From: Cryoendolithus antarcticus
Taxonomy: Eukaryota > Ascomycota > Dothideomycetes > Cladosporiales > Cladosporiaceae
Direction of reading: 5' to 3'
Assembly: GCA_002077065.1 (NCBI GenBank)
Contig: NAJO01000060.1
Coordinates: 1-64,000, forward strand
DNA: 64,000 bases
Under the pieces are notes generated by a model. The model ran no database searches and was not told the origin of the DNA. It saw only the letters and a list, made by a program, of their open reading frames with translations. A program made the translations under genes and the position numbers. This document shows, one piece after another, positions 9,769-20,613 of this stretch; position 1 is the first letter of the stretch; each line of letters starts with the position of its first letter.

Positions 9769-11578
9769 TCACCACATGAACCTTTGCACTTTGCTATTTT
9801 CGCTCTCCCACGCGAAGCCTCGGTGGAGGAACATGTACCCGGTTACGGCATTGATGGCCAAGAACCAGAGAGTCTCGAGCCAGAGCCGCTTGTCGGACTG
9901 ATCGCTGCCTTTCCTTGCTTCTGCTTCGGATCCAGGTCGAGGGTTCGTCAGAGTTGCGGACGATGGCACGTGCAGGCGCCAGAACAGCCACGGCAAGATG
10001 AAATAACGCGGCTCGACCAGCGGTGCGGTCACGAGGTTCAACGCCGTCGTGGCGAGCCAGATGAGCAGGAACGAGACGTTGGGCCCCTGTGTCGTTGTCC
10101 GAGTAGTGCTTGACTCCGCGGCGACAATTTTGTTCGCTGCTGCTGAGTCTTCTGCTTCAACTGGTGGTCCGCCGAGTCCTTGTACGCAACCCCAAGCTGA
10201 CGTGACGTACACTGGAGCGGCGAGATACCGCACCCACCACGGCCGCATGAGCAAGCGGAAGACATAGAAGACGTAGTGTCTGTTGTCCGCGAGCGTGAAG
10301 GGATGTATGATCGTGTTGTACTTCACCATAAGTAGTGCTAGAGCTGTGAAGCCGGTCAGCACCACAAACCTGGGCGAAGCCGATATGCTCGACTTGACTG
10401 GCATGAGTCGTCGGATCTGAGGGGCGCAGCGTTGCAGGATCGCTAGAGGCTGGGTGAAGAGGTGAGGGAGGATGATGGGCCAGCTGAAGAAGAGGGAAAA
10501 TGGCCAAAGGTAGAGGAGCTGTGGCGTGTGGATCGTGGCGACATGGTTGGATTTGTCGCCCAGGACTACGCCGCCGTTGAGTATGATGAAAAGGGCGAAG
10601 TGCAGCAGGATGACTAGGAACGGCGATAGGGCGCTCAACAATGCGAACAGGCGTAATGGCTGCCTGGGGAGCTTGAGGACTAGCGTTGCGAGGGACAGGA
10701 AACATTTGGCATAGTCTGCATAGATGCGGTCAGTCTAACGTGATGATAGTGGAAGCCGCGAGGATACTGACCCTCAAGACTACAGTTCTGCACAGGCGGA
10801 ACGTACAGCACCTCCATCTTCCAGCTCGTCCGCGCAATGCTCAGCCAGCCATCTCCAAATCCGGCTACCCCACGATACATCGAGTCTTTAACAACTGCAT
10901 GACCGCGATCCAGCTCCCTGACCAGCACAATACCAGCTGGGAAGATCGCAACCCAGAAGATATTTGTCTGTCTGAAGAGCAGCGCCACAATCCCGTAGAC
11001 TACCAATCTGATGTTACGTCGCTTATTGTGTGAGGGGAGGGAGCTCCGATCTGTAGCCGTGAATGAATTATAGAACAGCGCAACTGCGAGAGTGGACGGA
11101 ATATCTGTATAGTACAGTGCCGAGAAGAAGAACAGGGGTGGGAACAGGACAGTATTCAGAGCGCTATGAGCAGCAAGCCATTGCGATTCAGTGCTGTCAC
11201 GTCGAGGCAGGCGACGAGCATAGATCCGCTGTAAGATCCAGGCCAGTGCCATAGTGCACAGCAAGTTTGTCGCCCGTAAGCCTGTCGTGCTGCACCCAAG
11301 CACAGGCTTCAGCAGGTATGAAACGAAATATAGGCCTGGTGGCGTAGTGATTTTGGGATCCCAGGGGAAGAATCTGCCATCGCAATATTGCTTTGCTTGG
11401 GGGACATGGAAGGCTTCGTCCTGAGAGTAGTGATGAGATGGGTGACTAGGACCTACCTTGAGAGGCTACGTGGACCTACGAGGTAAGGATCGGGCACTGT
11501 GGAGTTGACGGCGGCGAACCACAGTAACGTTGGTGGTAAGGCTAGCAGTAGCCAGGCATTATGGCGAAGAAACGCCAT
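9769..11578 (-). CDS. ALG10: Dol-P-Glc alpha-1,2-glucosyltransferase Alg10/Die2
   Basis: Three exons on the minus strand: 11578-11480, 11420-10772 and 10715-9769, with GT..AG introns of 59 and 56 nt. Joined they give 564 residues in frame. The exon 1/2 junction restores the family signature DPYLDEAFHVPQA, followed by YCDG and WDPKITTPPGLY. The last exon carries GDKSNHVATIHTPQLLYLWP, the C-terminal signature, among many hydrophobic helices, as expected for an ER polytopic GT-C enzyme. Alg10 adds the terminal alpha-1,2 glucose to Glc2Man9GlcNAc2-PP-dolichol, the last step before oligosaccharide transfer to protein. The start Met begins a hydrophobic segment (AFLRHNAWLLLALPP). The restored motif strongly supports the first splice; the second is supported by frame and consensus. 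Its end lies about 200 nt from the convergent RasGEF gene. Confidence 0.88.
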
Positions 11579-11769
11579 GAAGGGATGGAATGCCGAGTGA
11601 TCGAACTACGAGGTTGAAATGCGTGTCAACTTAACTGTATACCTTAGCGTACTAAGGTGGGCACAGGTATTGTCGCCTTGCAGCCTCAGGCCAAACTCCG
11701 TCCGAGGATAGCAATGTTGGACAGCGCGTTGCAGCACTATAGACTGCAAATATGACCAAGTACTTTGCA

Positions 11770-12711
11770 CTAACAACTGTTCTCCCCAATCCACTTCACG
11801 ACCTCCGCCGTCACTCTCTCCGGCTGATCCAACATAACCAAATGCCCCGCCTCGGGCACAACCACAAACCCGTCCAACTTACTCCCCAGCATGCCCGCCA
11901 TCTTCTCCATCTTCTCCCGCGGAATCCAAGCATCCTGTTCACCCCATAGTACCCTGACTGGACACCCTACCTCACTGTAAGGTTTCTTCTCCAACATCTT
12001 CGCGACATCACTATCATCAGCCTGCGCGATCTGGCGGACGAAGCTGGTCTGTGCTGACTTCGCTTCCGCAGTCTCTAGACCGTCGAGCCACGGGGCGGAC
12101 GTTATGGGCTCCCAAGCCTGACCGTGTGGCGTCACGCAGGCACTGCGGGCTACGGCTTCCAGCATGGCTTCGTAGATCGGGCCAGGGAGTTGCGTGAAGA
12201 CTTGGCTCTCGGAGCGGCAGAGTTTGTAGAAGCCGTCTCCCCAATGCAGTGTGACATTTGTGTCGAGACACATAAGACTGGCGTATTCTGCACCGTTCAG
12301 CAGGTGGGCACGAAAAGCGATGGCGCCGGCTATGTCGTGCGCTATCACATGAGGACTGTTGCCTTGCGATGAGCCAGTGAGATCCACATGCTTCAGTAGG
12401 GCAGTGAGGATGTCGGCTTGAGTGCGGACTGATGTTGAGCCCGTGAAGCCTCTGCTGTCTTTGGATGCGGAGACAGCGGGATCAAGAGTCTGTGATGCGC
12501 CGTAGCCACCTAGGTCATAGAGGAGAACGTTACAGTTGTGGACTTGGTGGAGCACTGTAGCGATGGGGCGGAACATGGCGCTGCTCCATGGCGTGCCGTG
12601 GACGAAGACGATGGTCCGAGAGGTGAGGATCCTCGCGTTCGGCCTTGCTTTGAAGAGCTCGTACTTGATCAGCCAGCCGCTGAGGGCGATTTCGGACCAA
12701 TGGGCTGCCAT
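11770..12711 (-). CDS. Alpha/beta hydrolase with Asp nucleophile (epoxide hydrolase/dehalogenase-like)
   Basis: Frame of 313 residues from the ATG at 12711. A longer frame reaches 12741, but its first codon is TTG, so the ATG is preferred. The oxyanion-hole region reads FVHGTPWSSAMFRP (about residues 36-49). The nucleophile elbow reads IAHDIAGA with Asp near residue 126 instead of Ser. The acid region reads LWGEQDAWIP and the catalytic His lies in PEAGHLVMLDQPERV near the C-terminus. An Asp nucleophile is characteristic of epoxide hydrolases and haloalkane dehalogenases within this fold, but the substrate cannot be deduced. No signal peptide is evident, so it is probably cytosolic. It lies upstream of, and on the same strand as, ALG10, with an unrelated role. 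Confidence 0.8.
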   Translation of the reverse strand: MAAHWSEIALSGWLIKYELFKARPNARILTSRTIVFVHGTPWSSAMFRPIATVLHQVHNCNVLLYDLGGYGASQTLDPAVSASKDSRGFTGSTSVRTQADILTALLKHVDLTGSSQGNSPHVIAHDIAGAIAFRAHLLNGAEYASLMCLDTNVTLHWGDGFYKLCRSESQVFTQLPGPIYEAMLEAVARSACVTPHGQAWEPITSAPWLDGLETAEAKSAQTSFVRQIAQADDSDVAKMLEKKPYSEVGCPVRVLWGEQDAWIPREKMEKMAGMLGSKLDGFVVVPEAGHLVMLDQPERVTAEVVKWIGENSC

Positions 12712-13418
12712 GATAGGCAGGAAAAGTGAGGGTGTTGGCAAGAAAAGTGTTCTACCGGGTGATACGAGATGAGGCAGAGAGAAAGTAGAGGAAGCTGAAG
12801 CAGGGAACGTGAAGCTCTGTTACGCCCTACTACCAGTATAAGAGCTTCTTGTGAAAGGCTTCTTGTGAAAGGCGCTAGCATTCACTTCAATTTACGGGAG
12901 TCAAGAGGCCTGTGATGTCAACCTCCCCGACAAATGTCCAAGGCCGATATATGTCCAGGGCAGATGCCAACACTCCCGCTGCCGATGGTGCTATTGCGTG
13001 TCATTGTATCTTCACTGTCTTCATCCGCTCTGGCTGCGGGAGCGATCACTTGCGCCACTTATTAGTGGAATGGAAGTTGTGGTGTCTGTTCGCGTGGGAG
13101 GACTAGAGGTGTGACGAGCCTGAGAAGGCGGCTTTGTCAGCCTTATCCCACCGCACGAGCATCGCCGGCAACTCCCGCATAGCCAATTCCCGCGACGACA
13201 TCGATACAGACATGTGACAGTGAGTCGTGCTTGCCGACCATAACCAGCCACTGACATTTCCTTCGCCTCCTCCTCGTTCATTCGTGTCCTATGGCTCCTA
13301 TCACCGTATCTATACACCTCATATCCACGACGTGACGACTTTCACTTCCGCATCCGGTGGCCTTATCGACGCGCGGACGATTAACACATCATAACACAAG
13401 ACACCGAACAAAGACACC
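12712..13418. promoter_or_regulatory. Divergent promoter spacer, hydrolase / TCP11 gene
   Basis: A 0.7 kb spacer between divergently oriented genes. It must hold both promoters. The last ~100 bp before 13419 are A/C-rich (acacatcataacacaagaca), typical of a fungal 5' leader. Short open frames here show no recognisable product. Confidence 0.5.
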
Positions 13419-16358
13419 ATGGGCGGGCCCTTAGATGATCCGAGTATGGAGGAGCGCGCCGACGACACAATGACCGAAGACGACAACATGATCATAGAAG
13501 ACGCTGGTGCAATCCATGCGCCTCCAGCACATCTTGCCGCTCGCTTCTATCGCAGTGCGGCCAACTTCAGGCGCAAGTCTTCTGCCGCCTCGTCTCGACG
13601 GAACAGCTTGTCTTCAGCACACTCGCGTGCTTCGTCGGTCTCACGACGAAGCTCTGCGCCGGGCGGACTGCGCATGCGGTCCCACTCGATCGCGCACCAG
13701 CTGCGGAGGGCATCTTACCTAGAGGATCGGAGAGCAAGGCTCGCGGATCGAGCAGCGCACGCTGAGGTAGTCCGGGAGAGGTGCCTCATGCTCAAAGCGT
13801 TGCCTCGCGGCAACAACAGCGCAAGTGAGGAGAGGGCTTTAGCGGCGCAGCTCGCGAAGGAGAAGTACCTGGCGAAAGTGGCCGCAGCGTGTGCTGAAGA
13901 GGTGGCGCATGCGAGGCACGTAGCGGAGGCAGTGAAGGAGCGCAAGAGGCTGGAGGAGGAGAAAGCAAAGCGAGAGATGGAAGAGCGGCATGCAGAGGTC
14001 GAGAAGAGGAGGGCAGAGTACCAGCGCAATCTGCACGAGAGACGAGTGCGCAGGGCAGACAGTACGACAAAGCAGCTTGCCATAGTGGACGAAGACGTGC
14101 CGGGCGACGACGAGATTGCCGCAACAGACGGTCAGACAGACCCGCGAGTGCTCAGTGAGACGGGCGCAGCTTGTCGTATTCAGCGGGCATGGCGTCTGAG
14201 TCAAAGAAGTGCTGTCATCAAGGCGTTTAAGACGTTGCAAATCAATTCTGTGCGTGTACGAGGTTCCGAGTTCGAGGAGATGACAGCGAAAGTCGCGAAC
14301 AAAGATGTCATCTCGGCTACGACCGCACTTCTGACACAGCTCGGTCTAGCGGACAAGGGCGACGATCTCAGTACTCGTACCTTCTTGTCGACGTATATGG
14401 TGACTGCACACCCTGTGGCAGTGCTCAACAGTAGGAATGGCGCCCAGGAGCTCGATTTGATTGAAAAAGCCCAAGCCGTTGTCGACGGGTTTGAGCATGC
14501 GCTGACCAAATTGACCGCGCGTAACAACTACAACATCAGCTCCATCGAGCTCGAGTCACTCTCGCAATGCTACTCGGACTACACTTCAGCGTTCGCGGCA
14601 TGGCGACTACAAGACTCGTCCGTACTTGTCGAAGGCATGCTTGCATCGTTTGTCGAGCTCGATGCCATCTGGCAGACAGTCAAAGACGACTCCCGAGGCG
14701 AGGTGGCGAACGATTTCCGACAAGGCATCCGCGACAACCAAGTGAAGCTCCTCAGCAGAATCCAGAAGCTAGCAGGTCGTGACGCGGCGGACATCATGAT
14801 CAAGAGAGCCATTCGCGAAAGTCGACGACGTCGGCCGAAGAAGCGCGCTGTTGCTGAAGTGCGACCTCGTGGACTCGAAGCTGGGGGACAAGCGGCCGTC
14901 TTGGCGCACGCAAGCGACAGTGAGGGAGATAGCAGCGATTCAATCATCGACATATCGCCGCCTCAGGTCTCGGGCGAGCTTGGCCGACTTTTCGCACCCA
15001 TGCCATCGAATCGCGTGTTGACGCATGAGCTCGCGATCAATAAGGATTATCGACTTGAAGAAGACGAGAGCAACGCTGGTATCCGTGAGCACATCTACAG
15101 AAGTATCTGTGACAGTATGAGGCAAGCCTTTGCAGCTGGACAGGGCGCAGTGTGGACAATCTCCGCTGCAGAGAACATTCGCGAGAAGCTCCTGCGTATG
15201 CTCAAGCCGGGTAACAGCATGTACACGCTGATCAACGACACCCTTAACAGCGAGCAGATCGGTCAGCAGTGCGAACAAGGAGGTTTCAGCTACGATGGCT
15301 TCTTCAGCTTTATGGCGAACTTACTGCCGAAACTCTGTGCACCGTTTCGAGACCAGGAGGTAAAGCTGCTAGTTGATCAGTTGCGAGGAGACGCGTTGGT
15401 GGATTCCGGCGATTTCGATGAGCTGTCTATCATGATCGAGAAGCTATTCCGATTATTGCAGACTGTCGACACCCTCTCACTCGACTACTCAAATTTCATG
15501 ATCATGCAGGCCGCGCCCACGCTAATTCGAGAAGCACCTGGCTACGAGAGCCGACTCTTCGGGAAAGACGTCGAGTCCGGCGCCGTCTCAGTAGACCATG
15601 TTCGCCAGCTTTGGCGCAATGCTGAAGATCAGCTCCTTGCAGAAGCAGAACGTCGCGATCCGGACAACGTCCGTCGACCCGAGGACCGACCAACATCAAC
15701 CCAAATTTACACCAAAGCCCTCGTCGACCTGGCAATAGCCCAACAACCCCTTACTATCGACGACGTCCCCGAAACCCTTCTGCTGGACCATCAGCGCCTG
15801 CAGTCCATCCGCGAGAGGACACTCTGCATAGCAGTCATCGGCGCCATCTTCCTCACCGCCAAGAACCTCCTCAAACGCGACGTCCGCAGTCCCTGGACGG
15901 TGCAAGGCGCTCGGCTACTCAAGCTGATCGAAAAGGGAGGCTACGCCGCAGATCCGCACCCGCCACCTTCCGACATTCCACCTACGCCTCCTGAAGTCAA
16001 AGCTTTCTCGATCCTCGAGTCCGCCACTAACATGCCACCTTCCACTAAAACCCACCTCGCGTCCACGATCTCTCGCTTCTTCGCGCAGGCTGCTGATCAT
16101 AATCTCACGGATCCCGTGCTCAGAGTGATCTACCAACGCCTCAAGTCGCATATTCACGCGAGGCTTAGTGCGAGTAGTGCGGCTGAGAAGGTGAGGGCTG
16201 CGAGCTCAGCTAGTCAGGTGCTAGGAGGCTGTGGGTTGGGGGAGTTTGTGCAGCAGGTTGGGGATGTGGTTGAGCTGCTGGAGGGGGTTAGGAGGGTGGA
16301 CTTGGGGGCGCATGGGAGGTGGTATGAGCAAATTGCTGGGGAGAGGAGGGAGGAGTGA
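13419..16358 (+). CDS. TCP11-domain protein with IQ motif (Sok1-like)
   Basis: Intronless frame of 979 residues. The N-terminus is Ser/Arg-rich (about 40-90). A charged coiled-coil region, rich in Glu/Arg/Lys with many EER and KRE steps, runs from about 105 to 215. A single IQ-like calmodulin-binding motif follows near 250 (ACRIQRAWRLSQR). The TCP11 domain fills about 540-970: it includes WTISAAENIREKLLRMLKP, an INDTLNSEQIGQQCEQG segment and LPKLCAPFRDQEV, all typical of the family. In yeast the TCP11 homologue Sok1 is a high-copy suppressor of PKA loss; the biochemical function is unknown. The RasGEF gene some 4 kb upstream also touches the cAMP/Ras field, but I regard this as coincidence. 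Confidence 0.82.
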   Translation: MGGPLDDPSMEERADDTMTEDDNMIIEDAGAIHAPPAHLAARFYRSAANFRRKSSAASSRRNSLSSAHSRASSVSRRSSAPGGLRMRSHSIAHQLRRASYLEDRRARLADRAAHAEVVRERCLMLKALPRGNNSASEERALAAQLAKEKYLAKVAAACAEEVAHARHVAEAVKERKRLEEEKAKREMEERHAEVEKRRAEYQRNLHERRVRRADSTTKQLAIVDEDVPGDDEIAATDGQTDPRVLSETGAACRIQRAWRLSQRSAVIKAFKTLQINSVRVRGSEFEEMTAKVANKDVISATTALLTQLGLADKGDDLSTRTFLSTYMVTAHPVAVLNSRNGAQELDLIEKAQAVVDGFEHALTKLTARNNYNISSIELESLSQCYSDYTSAFAAWRLQDSSVLVEGMLASFVELDAIWQTVKDDSRGEVANDFRQGIRDNQVKLLSRIQKLAGRDAADIMIKRAIRESRRRRPKKRAVAEVRPRGLEAGGQAAVLAHASDSEGDSSDSIIDISPPQVSGELGRLFAPMPSNRVLTHELAINKDYRLEEDESNAGIREHIYRSICDSMRQAFAAGQGAVWTISAAENIREKLLRMLKPGNSMYTLINDTLNSEQIGQQCEQGGFSYDGFFSFMANLLPKLCAPFRDQEVKLLVDQLRGDALVDSGDFDELSIMIEKLFRLLQTVDTLSLDYSNFMIMQAAPTLIREAPGYESRLFGKDVESGAVSVDHVRQLWRNAEDQLLAEAERRDPDNVRRPEDRPTSTQIYTKALVDLAIAQQPLTIDDVPETLLLDHQRLQSIRERTLCIAVIGAIFLTAKNLLKRDVRSPWTVQGARLLKLIEKGGYAADPHPPPSDIPPTPPEVKAFSILESATNMPPSTKTHLASTISRFFAQAADHNLTDPVLRVIYQRLKSHIHARLSASSAAEKVRAASSASQVLGGCGLGEFVQQVGDVVELLEGVRRVDLGAHGRWYEQIAGERREE

Positions 16359-16894
16359 TGCAGGACGCTGTAGGTAGTTGGCTGGAATGATCACGATCTT
16401 TGCTGAGTTCCGTATCGTCTCCTCTTTATTTTTTTCCTCCACTTGGCGGGTACAGTGCCGGCTGACGATTTCATATCTTCATAACAAGTTCAAGTCGCTG
16501 CCCATGGCCTGAACTGTGAAGCGTCTACTGTGACGAGGAAGGTGCGACCTACCCTCACTGTACCTGCCGCAACGCCTTCCATAGTCCCCTTCTGTTTGTC
16601 AGCTGGTGCACGATTGATCATGATCCTCACGAAATCACGTGTTCATGCGCTCACTCCATAGCTCGACAGACTAGAGGCCACAGTGTCCGAACCGCACGAG
16701 AACGATAGACAGACGCTACTCAATTAGAGAATGAGCGTACAGGAGGCCGCGCACGACTTCGGCAAGAGTCTATTACATACTGGAGACATATCCATCGCCA
16801 TCTAAGACGACTCGACTGGTGGGGCGGACACTATGAGAGGTCGAATTGCTCACGCTGCTGCTTTGACTTCTTCTGACACCTTCTAGGCAATGCA
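16359..16894. other. Intergenic spacer
   Basis: About 535 bp between two + strand genes. It begins with a T-rich run (tttatttttttcc near 16425-16437) that could belong to the 3' end of the TCP11 gene. The rest is presumably promoter of the small downstream gene. No coding frame or repeat is recognised. Confidence 0.4.
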
Positions 16895-17406
16895 ATGGAT
16901 CCCAGCGAATCTCTGGAGAATCAAACAGGCGACAGGCACTCCACGGAAGAAGCATTGAAGGGAGGGTCGAAGGTGGCGGAAGCGTCTAGCCAAGATGCGC
17001 CTGCCGACAAGAATGATAAGCCCACAATCATCGCCGATCATGAGGCATTCAAGTGGGATTACTACACGGTCCGTACTCACTCCACTGTTGCTTGTGAACC
17101 CACTGACCCAGCTCGCAGTGCTATGGAACGTGGGGACAGACGTACACCAACCTGATCAGCTTCCTCCAGAAGCCAAACCTGCCGCTCATCTGGCAAGCTC
17201 AAGTCCATTGCAACATTGGTACGATGCGCGTGTACAGCGATGAGCCTCAGATACCCGAGTTTGTTCACGAGCCTTGTCTTGCGAAGGCCGAGCGGCTGCT
17301 TGAGGAGGCGAGGCGCGTGCATGTGCATGATCCTAAGGATGCCGCGACGCTGATGAGGCTTGCACTCAGGATTGAGGAGGGCATCAATGAGCCTGACATT
17401 GACTGA
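16895..17406 (+). CDS. Small conserved-looking protein of unknown function, two exons
   Basis: Exon 1 is 16895-17068 and exon 2 is 17119-17406, split by a 50 nt intron (GTCCGT...CTCGCAG). The join gives 153 residues. The first ~50 residues are polar and disordered. The C-terminal ~95 are compact: they begin with DYYTCYGTWGQTYTNLISFL and continue into a helical part with LAKAERLLEEARRV and a DAATLMRLALRIEEG helix. I do not recognise the family. Other acceptor choices put exon 2 out of frame, and the chosen frame alone gives a coherent sequence with aromatic, Cys and helix periodicity. No signal peptide or membrane segment is visible. It lies convergent to the Ctr copper transporter gene. Confidence 0.55.
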
Positions 17407-17564
17407 GGTACATGTCGGCGGGTGTGGCATCGAGAATGTAGGTGGAGATACGCATGACGAGGAGGAGAACACTATGGGCAGGCGTGGCAGGCGTGACAGT
17501 CGCTCTTGTGGAAAGAACTGGCAGATTCATGATCGTAAGCTGTCAAGCTTTGCTTCGCTACGCG

Positions 17565-18167
17565 TTATTGCGCAGCTGCGGCGCCCCAGCTACCTAGTGC
17601 GAAGCTCCCTAAGAATGTCCCTCCCAGCACAGATAGGAAGTACCCGACATTCATCGTCATCACTGCGATCATGCTGTAACACAGTCAGCTCCAGGCTATC
17701 GATGTGAAACACCATTAGACTCACAGCAAATAGCTCACACCCGCCAACATTGTGTCAAGCGTCGCCCTCGCCGCAGCCTCATTGACCCTCCACGGCCGTC
17801 TCGCCCCCTTCAACAAATTCTCATCCACCCTATAGGCTCCCATCGGCGTCTCATGCCTCGTCCACTGCACCCAGAGTGGCGTGAAATTACACCGTAACGC
17901 AATCAGCACACGGAAGACCAGAGCGAAGGCGATCAAGAAGAGGCAGGTCCCGGCGTATTGGCCCATGTTTGCTGGAGTCCAGGTCATCGAGTAGAGTGGC
18001 GTTGTGTTCGAGGAGAAGAAAGTCATCGTCATGTCGGACATGCCCATCATGCTGCTTGTGGAGGCCATGCCAGACATATCGTGTCCTGCTGAGGCGGTGG
18101 AGGATGCCATGGCCATTGAAGAGGTGGCTGTAGCCATGTTCATGCCGGACATGTCGGTCATTGACAT
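17565..18167 (-). CDS. Ctr-family copper transporter
   Basis: Two exons, 18167-17725 and 17673-17565, separated by a 51 nt intron (GTGAGT...TTACAG), give 183 residues. The N-terminus is Met-rich with several MxM and MxxM motifs (for example MSMTDMSGMNM and SMMGMSDMTM), the extracellular copper-capturing domain. Three membrane segments follow. The second exon supplies MTMNVGYFLSVLGGTFLG: the MxxxM pair in TM2 lies at the junction and the GxxxG packing motif is in TM3. Ctr proteins trimerise and import Cu(I) at the plasma membrane or release it from the vacuole. The reading frame continues upstream to 18317, but the ATG at 18167 starts the Met-rich domain directly. It is divergent from a ferric reductase gene, which would supply reduced copper. 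Confidence 0.9.
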
Positions 18168-18697
18168 CGTGGCAGTTCCGTACAGATGTGAGGCCTGGTC
18201 GGGCGAGCCTTGAGTGAACGAGGTGCGATGCTGGGTCGTGTAGACTTTGGTTGATGGTTCCGGTGCTTGGGGCAAAGCGCTTGAGACGGAGAACAGGCGA
18301 TTACAATTGAGATGCAACTTACTCAGTCATGCTACCACATCCGAGCTCGCGCATAGCGGATTCTGTACTTGCCATCATCTACGCGGAGCCGCTACTGTAC
18401 AATCCGCCTCCAGAAGGTGGAACATCCCGCAAACTTGCTCAGCCAAGAACTGCAGCCAGCGAATCACAGACGCTGATTTTCCAACAGCAGCTCCACTTTG
18501 GGAATCGACCTCACGCAAATCTACTCAGCGCTATTCAGCACGGCAAGCGCGGCGAGTGCATGACCGGCTTCGAACAAACAATGCGGTAGGCGTAGCGAGC
18601 AGCTTTGAGACGCGTAGGTTCATTCTCATCATCTCTTACCTCACCACATCTGCTTTCATTCACTTCACCCGGGCAGTATCGCAAAACGTTTGCAGCG
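18168..18697. promoter_or_regulatory. Shared divergent promoter, copper transporter / ferric reductase
   Basis: 530 bp between two divergent metal-uptake genes. A TTGCTCA element at 18435-18441 matches 7 of 8 bases of the yeast Mac1 copper-response consensus TTTGCTCA; this could be chance. No GATA pair typical of iron repressors stands out. Co-regulation by copper or iron limitation is inferred from gene function and layout. Confidence 0.45.
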
Positions 18698-20613
18698 ATG
18701 GACGGCATGGAGATGACAGGAACGCCGTGGCTACCGGCCGGGCCACCGATGCTTCACGCCTACAGAGAGTATGAGTGCAGTCAGAATACGACTGCAGAGT
18801 GCGACTACTACCAACAGTACTGGCACTTCTGGTACGAATCCGATCACAGGTTCGCCTTACCCACGGTGGCGCTGTTTACAACGACCATAATCCTGTTCGC
18901 CCTGGCACACTTCTTCCAACGATTAGCACCTAGATCAGTGCAAGACACAAGCATTGTCCGCAGGAAGACTGCCCTCTACCGATTTCTCAGCTATCGGAGC
19001 TTCCGATTGCCAGCGCTGAACTGGAACTCGGCGCCGCTGGGAGTCCTCCTGCTAGGTCTGGTCGGTACCACATTCTTCTTATGCATGACACTGATTCCGC
19101 AACCATACTACTGGCCTGAATCAGCGACACTGAATTACTGGGGAGGTTCGCCTCCAATCGCGACTCGATCGGGCTGGCTATCTCTCGGATGCATGCCGTT
19201 CGTCTTCTTGACAGCAGGCAAATCCAACTTCATCACGGCTCTTACAGGTGTCAGCCACGAGAAACTACAGGTCTACCATCGCTGGATCTCATACGTCTTC
19301 TTCGTGACAGCATTGGTGCATACGTTCCCATTCATCGTCTATAACATCACGACCGGGCAGATGGTGATGCAGTGGATGACCAACTTCGACTATTGGACTG
19401 GGGTTGTAGCACTTATTGCGCAGGCATATCTCACATTTGCATCGATGGGACCACTCCGGTAGGTCGCCGTCCGTATTGCACACATGGCTTTCACTGACAC
19501 CCTTGCAGCAACATAAGCTATGAGTGGTTCAAGTTCTCCCACTTCGTCGCTGCCTTAGTCTTCATGGTCTTCCTCTTCGTCCACTGCGCGTCGACACTTT
19601 CGTCATGGGACTACTTCATCGTCACCGGCGTCTTCTTTGCGTTCTCTTGGCTCCATCGACAGCTACGCATCTACTTCGAACATGGTCTGCACCGCGAGGC
19701 CACCATCTCACTTGCTGCGAACGGGTTCGTTCGTGTTGTGATCCCTACCAAAGCAATCTGGCAAGTCGGTCAGCACTTCTTCGTGAGATTCCTATCAGCA
19801 GACATCCACGCTCTGTCGATACACCCGTTCACAGCTTGCTCGCTCCCCTCAGCGACTGGACCGGACTCGGAGCTAGTTCTGTATATACGACCGCGGAGAG
19901 GTTTCACCGCACGGCTGGCTCGACAGGCTGCTTCAGCATCCGGCAGCAAGGTTCGACTACTGCTTGATGGCCCGTACGGGGGAGTGCATATGCAAAAGGT
20001 GCAGCAGTGTCAACGACAAATCATCATCGCGGGCGGCTCCGGATCTGGCTGGATACTACCATTCATCCTGGCTTCTCTATATACCTCTGGCTCGACAGAC
20101 AAGAAATTCGAGTCAAGAGACAATACCCTTAGGATCATCGTGGCGACCCGCGACATCGTGGCTCGGCAGTGGTTCGATCAGACTGTGCGTGAGCTGCTGT
20201 CATCCATGGGGCTGAACAAGCTACCACCAAACATCGAGATTGAGGAGTTCTTCACTGGCTCGGATCCCATGACAGCGCCGACGAGGGTCAGCGATGAAGA
20301 TCCTTATGCATCGGAGGACCCCGAGAAAGCGCTAGGGACCACACATGCATCTTCACAACACGGCTCCGACTCGGATGCTGAGTCCACAAATGGAAAGAGC
20401 TCGAAGCAACACAGTGGACGACCCGATCTGCCTGCTCTGCTGCGCGAGGAGTTCACGTCTGCGAGTGCGCCCGAGCGGATAGGCGTGTTCGTATGTGGGC
20501 CGCTCAGCATGCAGAATGCTGTCTCGAACACTGTCGCCGAGGCGCAGATGTCGATACTCAAGGGCAGGCGGAAGGACATCTATCTGCATATGGAGCATTT
20601 CTCATGGGCATAG
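18698..20613 (+). CDS. Ferric/cupric reductase (FRE family, plasma membrane)
   Basis: Two exons, 18698-19458 and 19509-20613, with a 50 nt intron (GTAGGT...TTGCAG), give 621 residues. Hydrophobic helices in the first ~330 residues carry the two bis-histidine haem ligands: HRWISYVFFVTALVH and SHFVAALVFMVFLFVH. The FAD-binding site is HPFTACS, near residue 370. The NADPH region includes IIIAGGSGSGWILPF and near the end VCGPLSMQN. A Ser/Asp-rich insertion (about residues 510-560) interrupts the NADPH domain. The enzyme transfers electrons from cytosolic NADPH across the membrane to reduce extracellular Fe(III) or Cu(II). The start at MDGMEM is preferred over an upstream non-ATG extension. The Ctr transporter lies head-to-head upstream. 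Confidence 0.9.
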
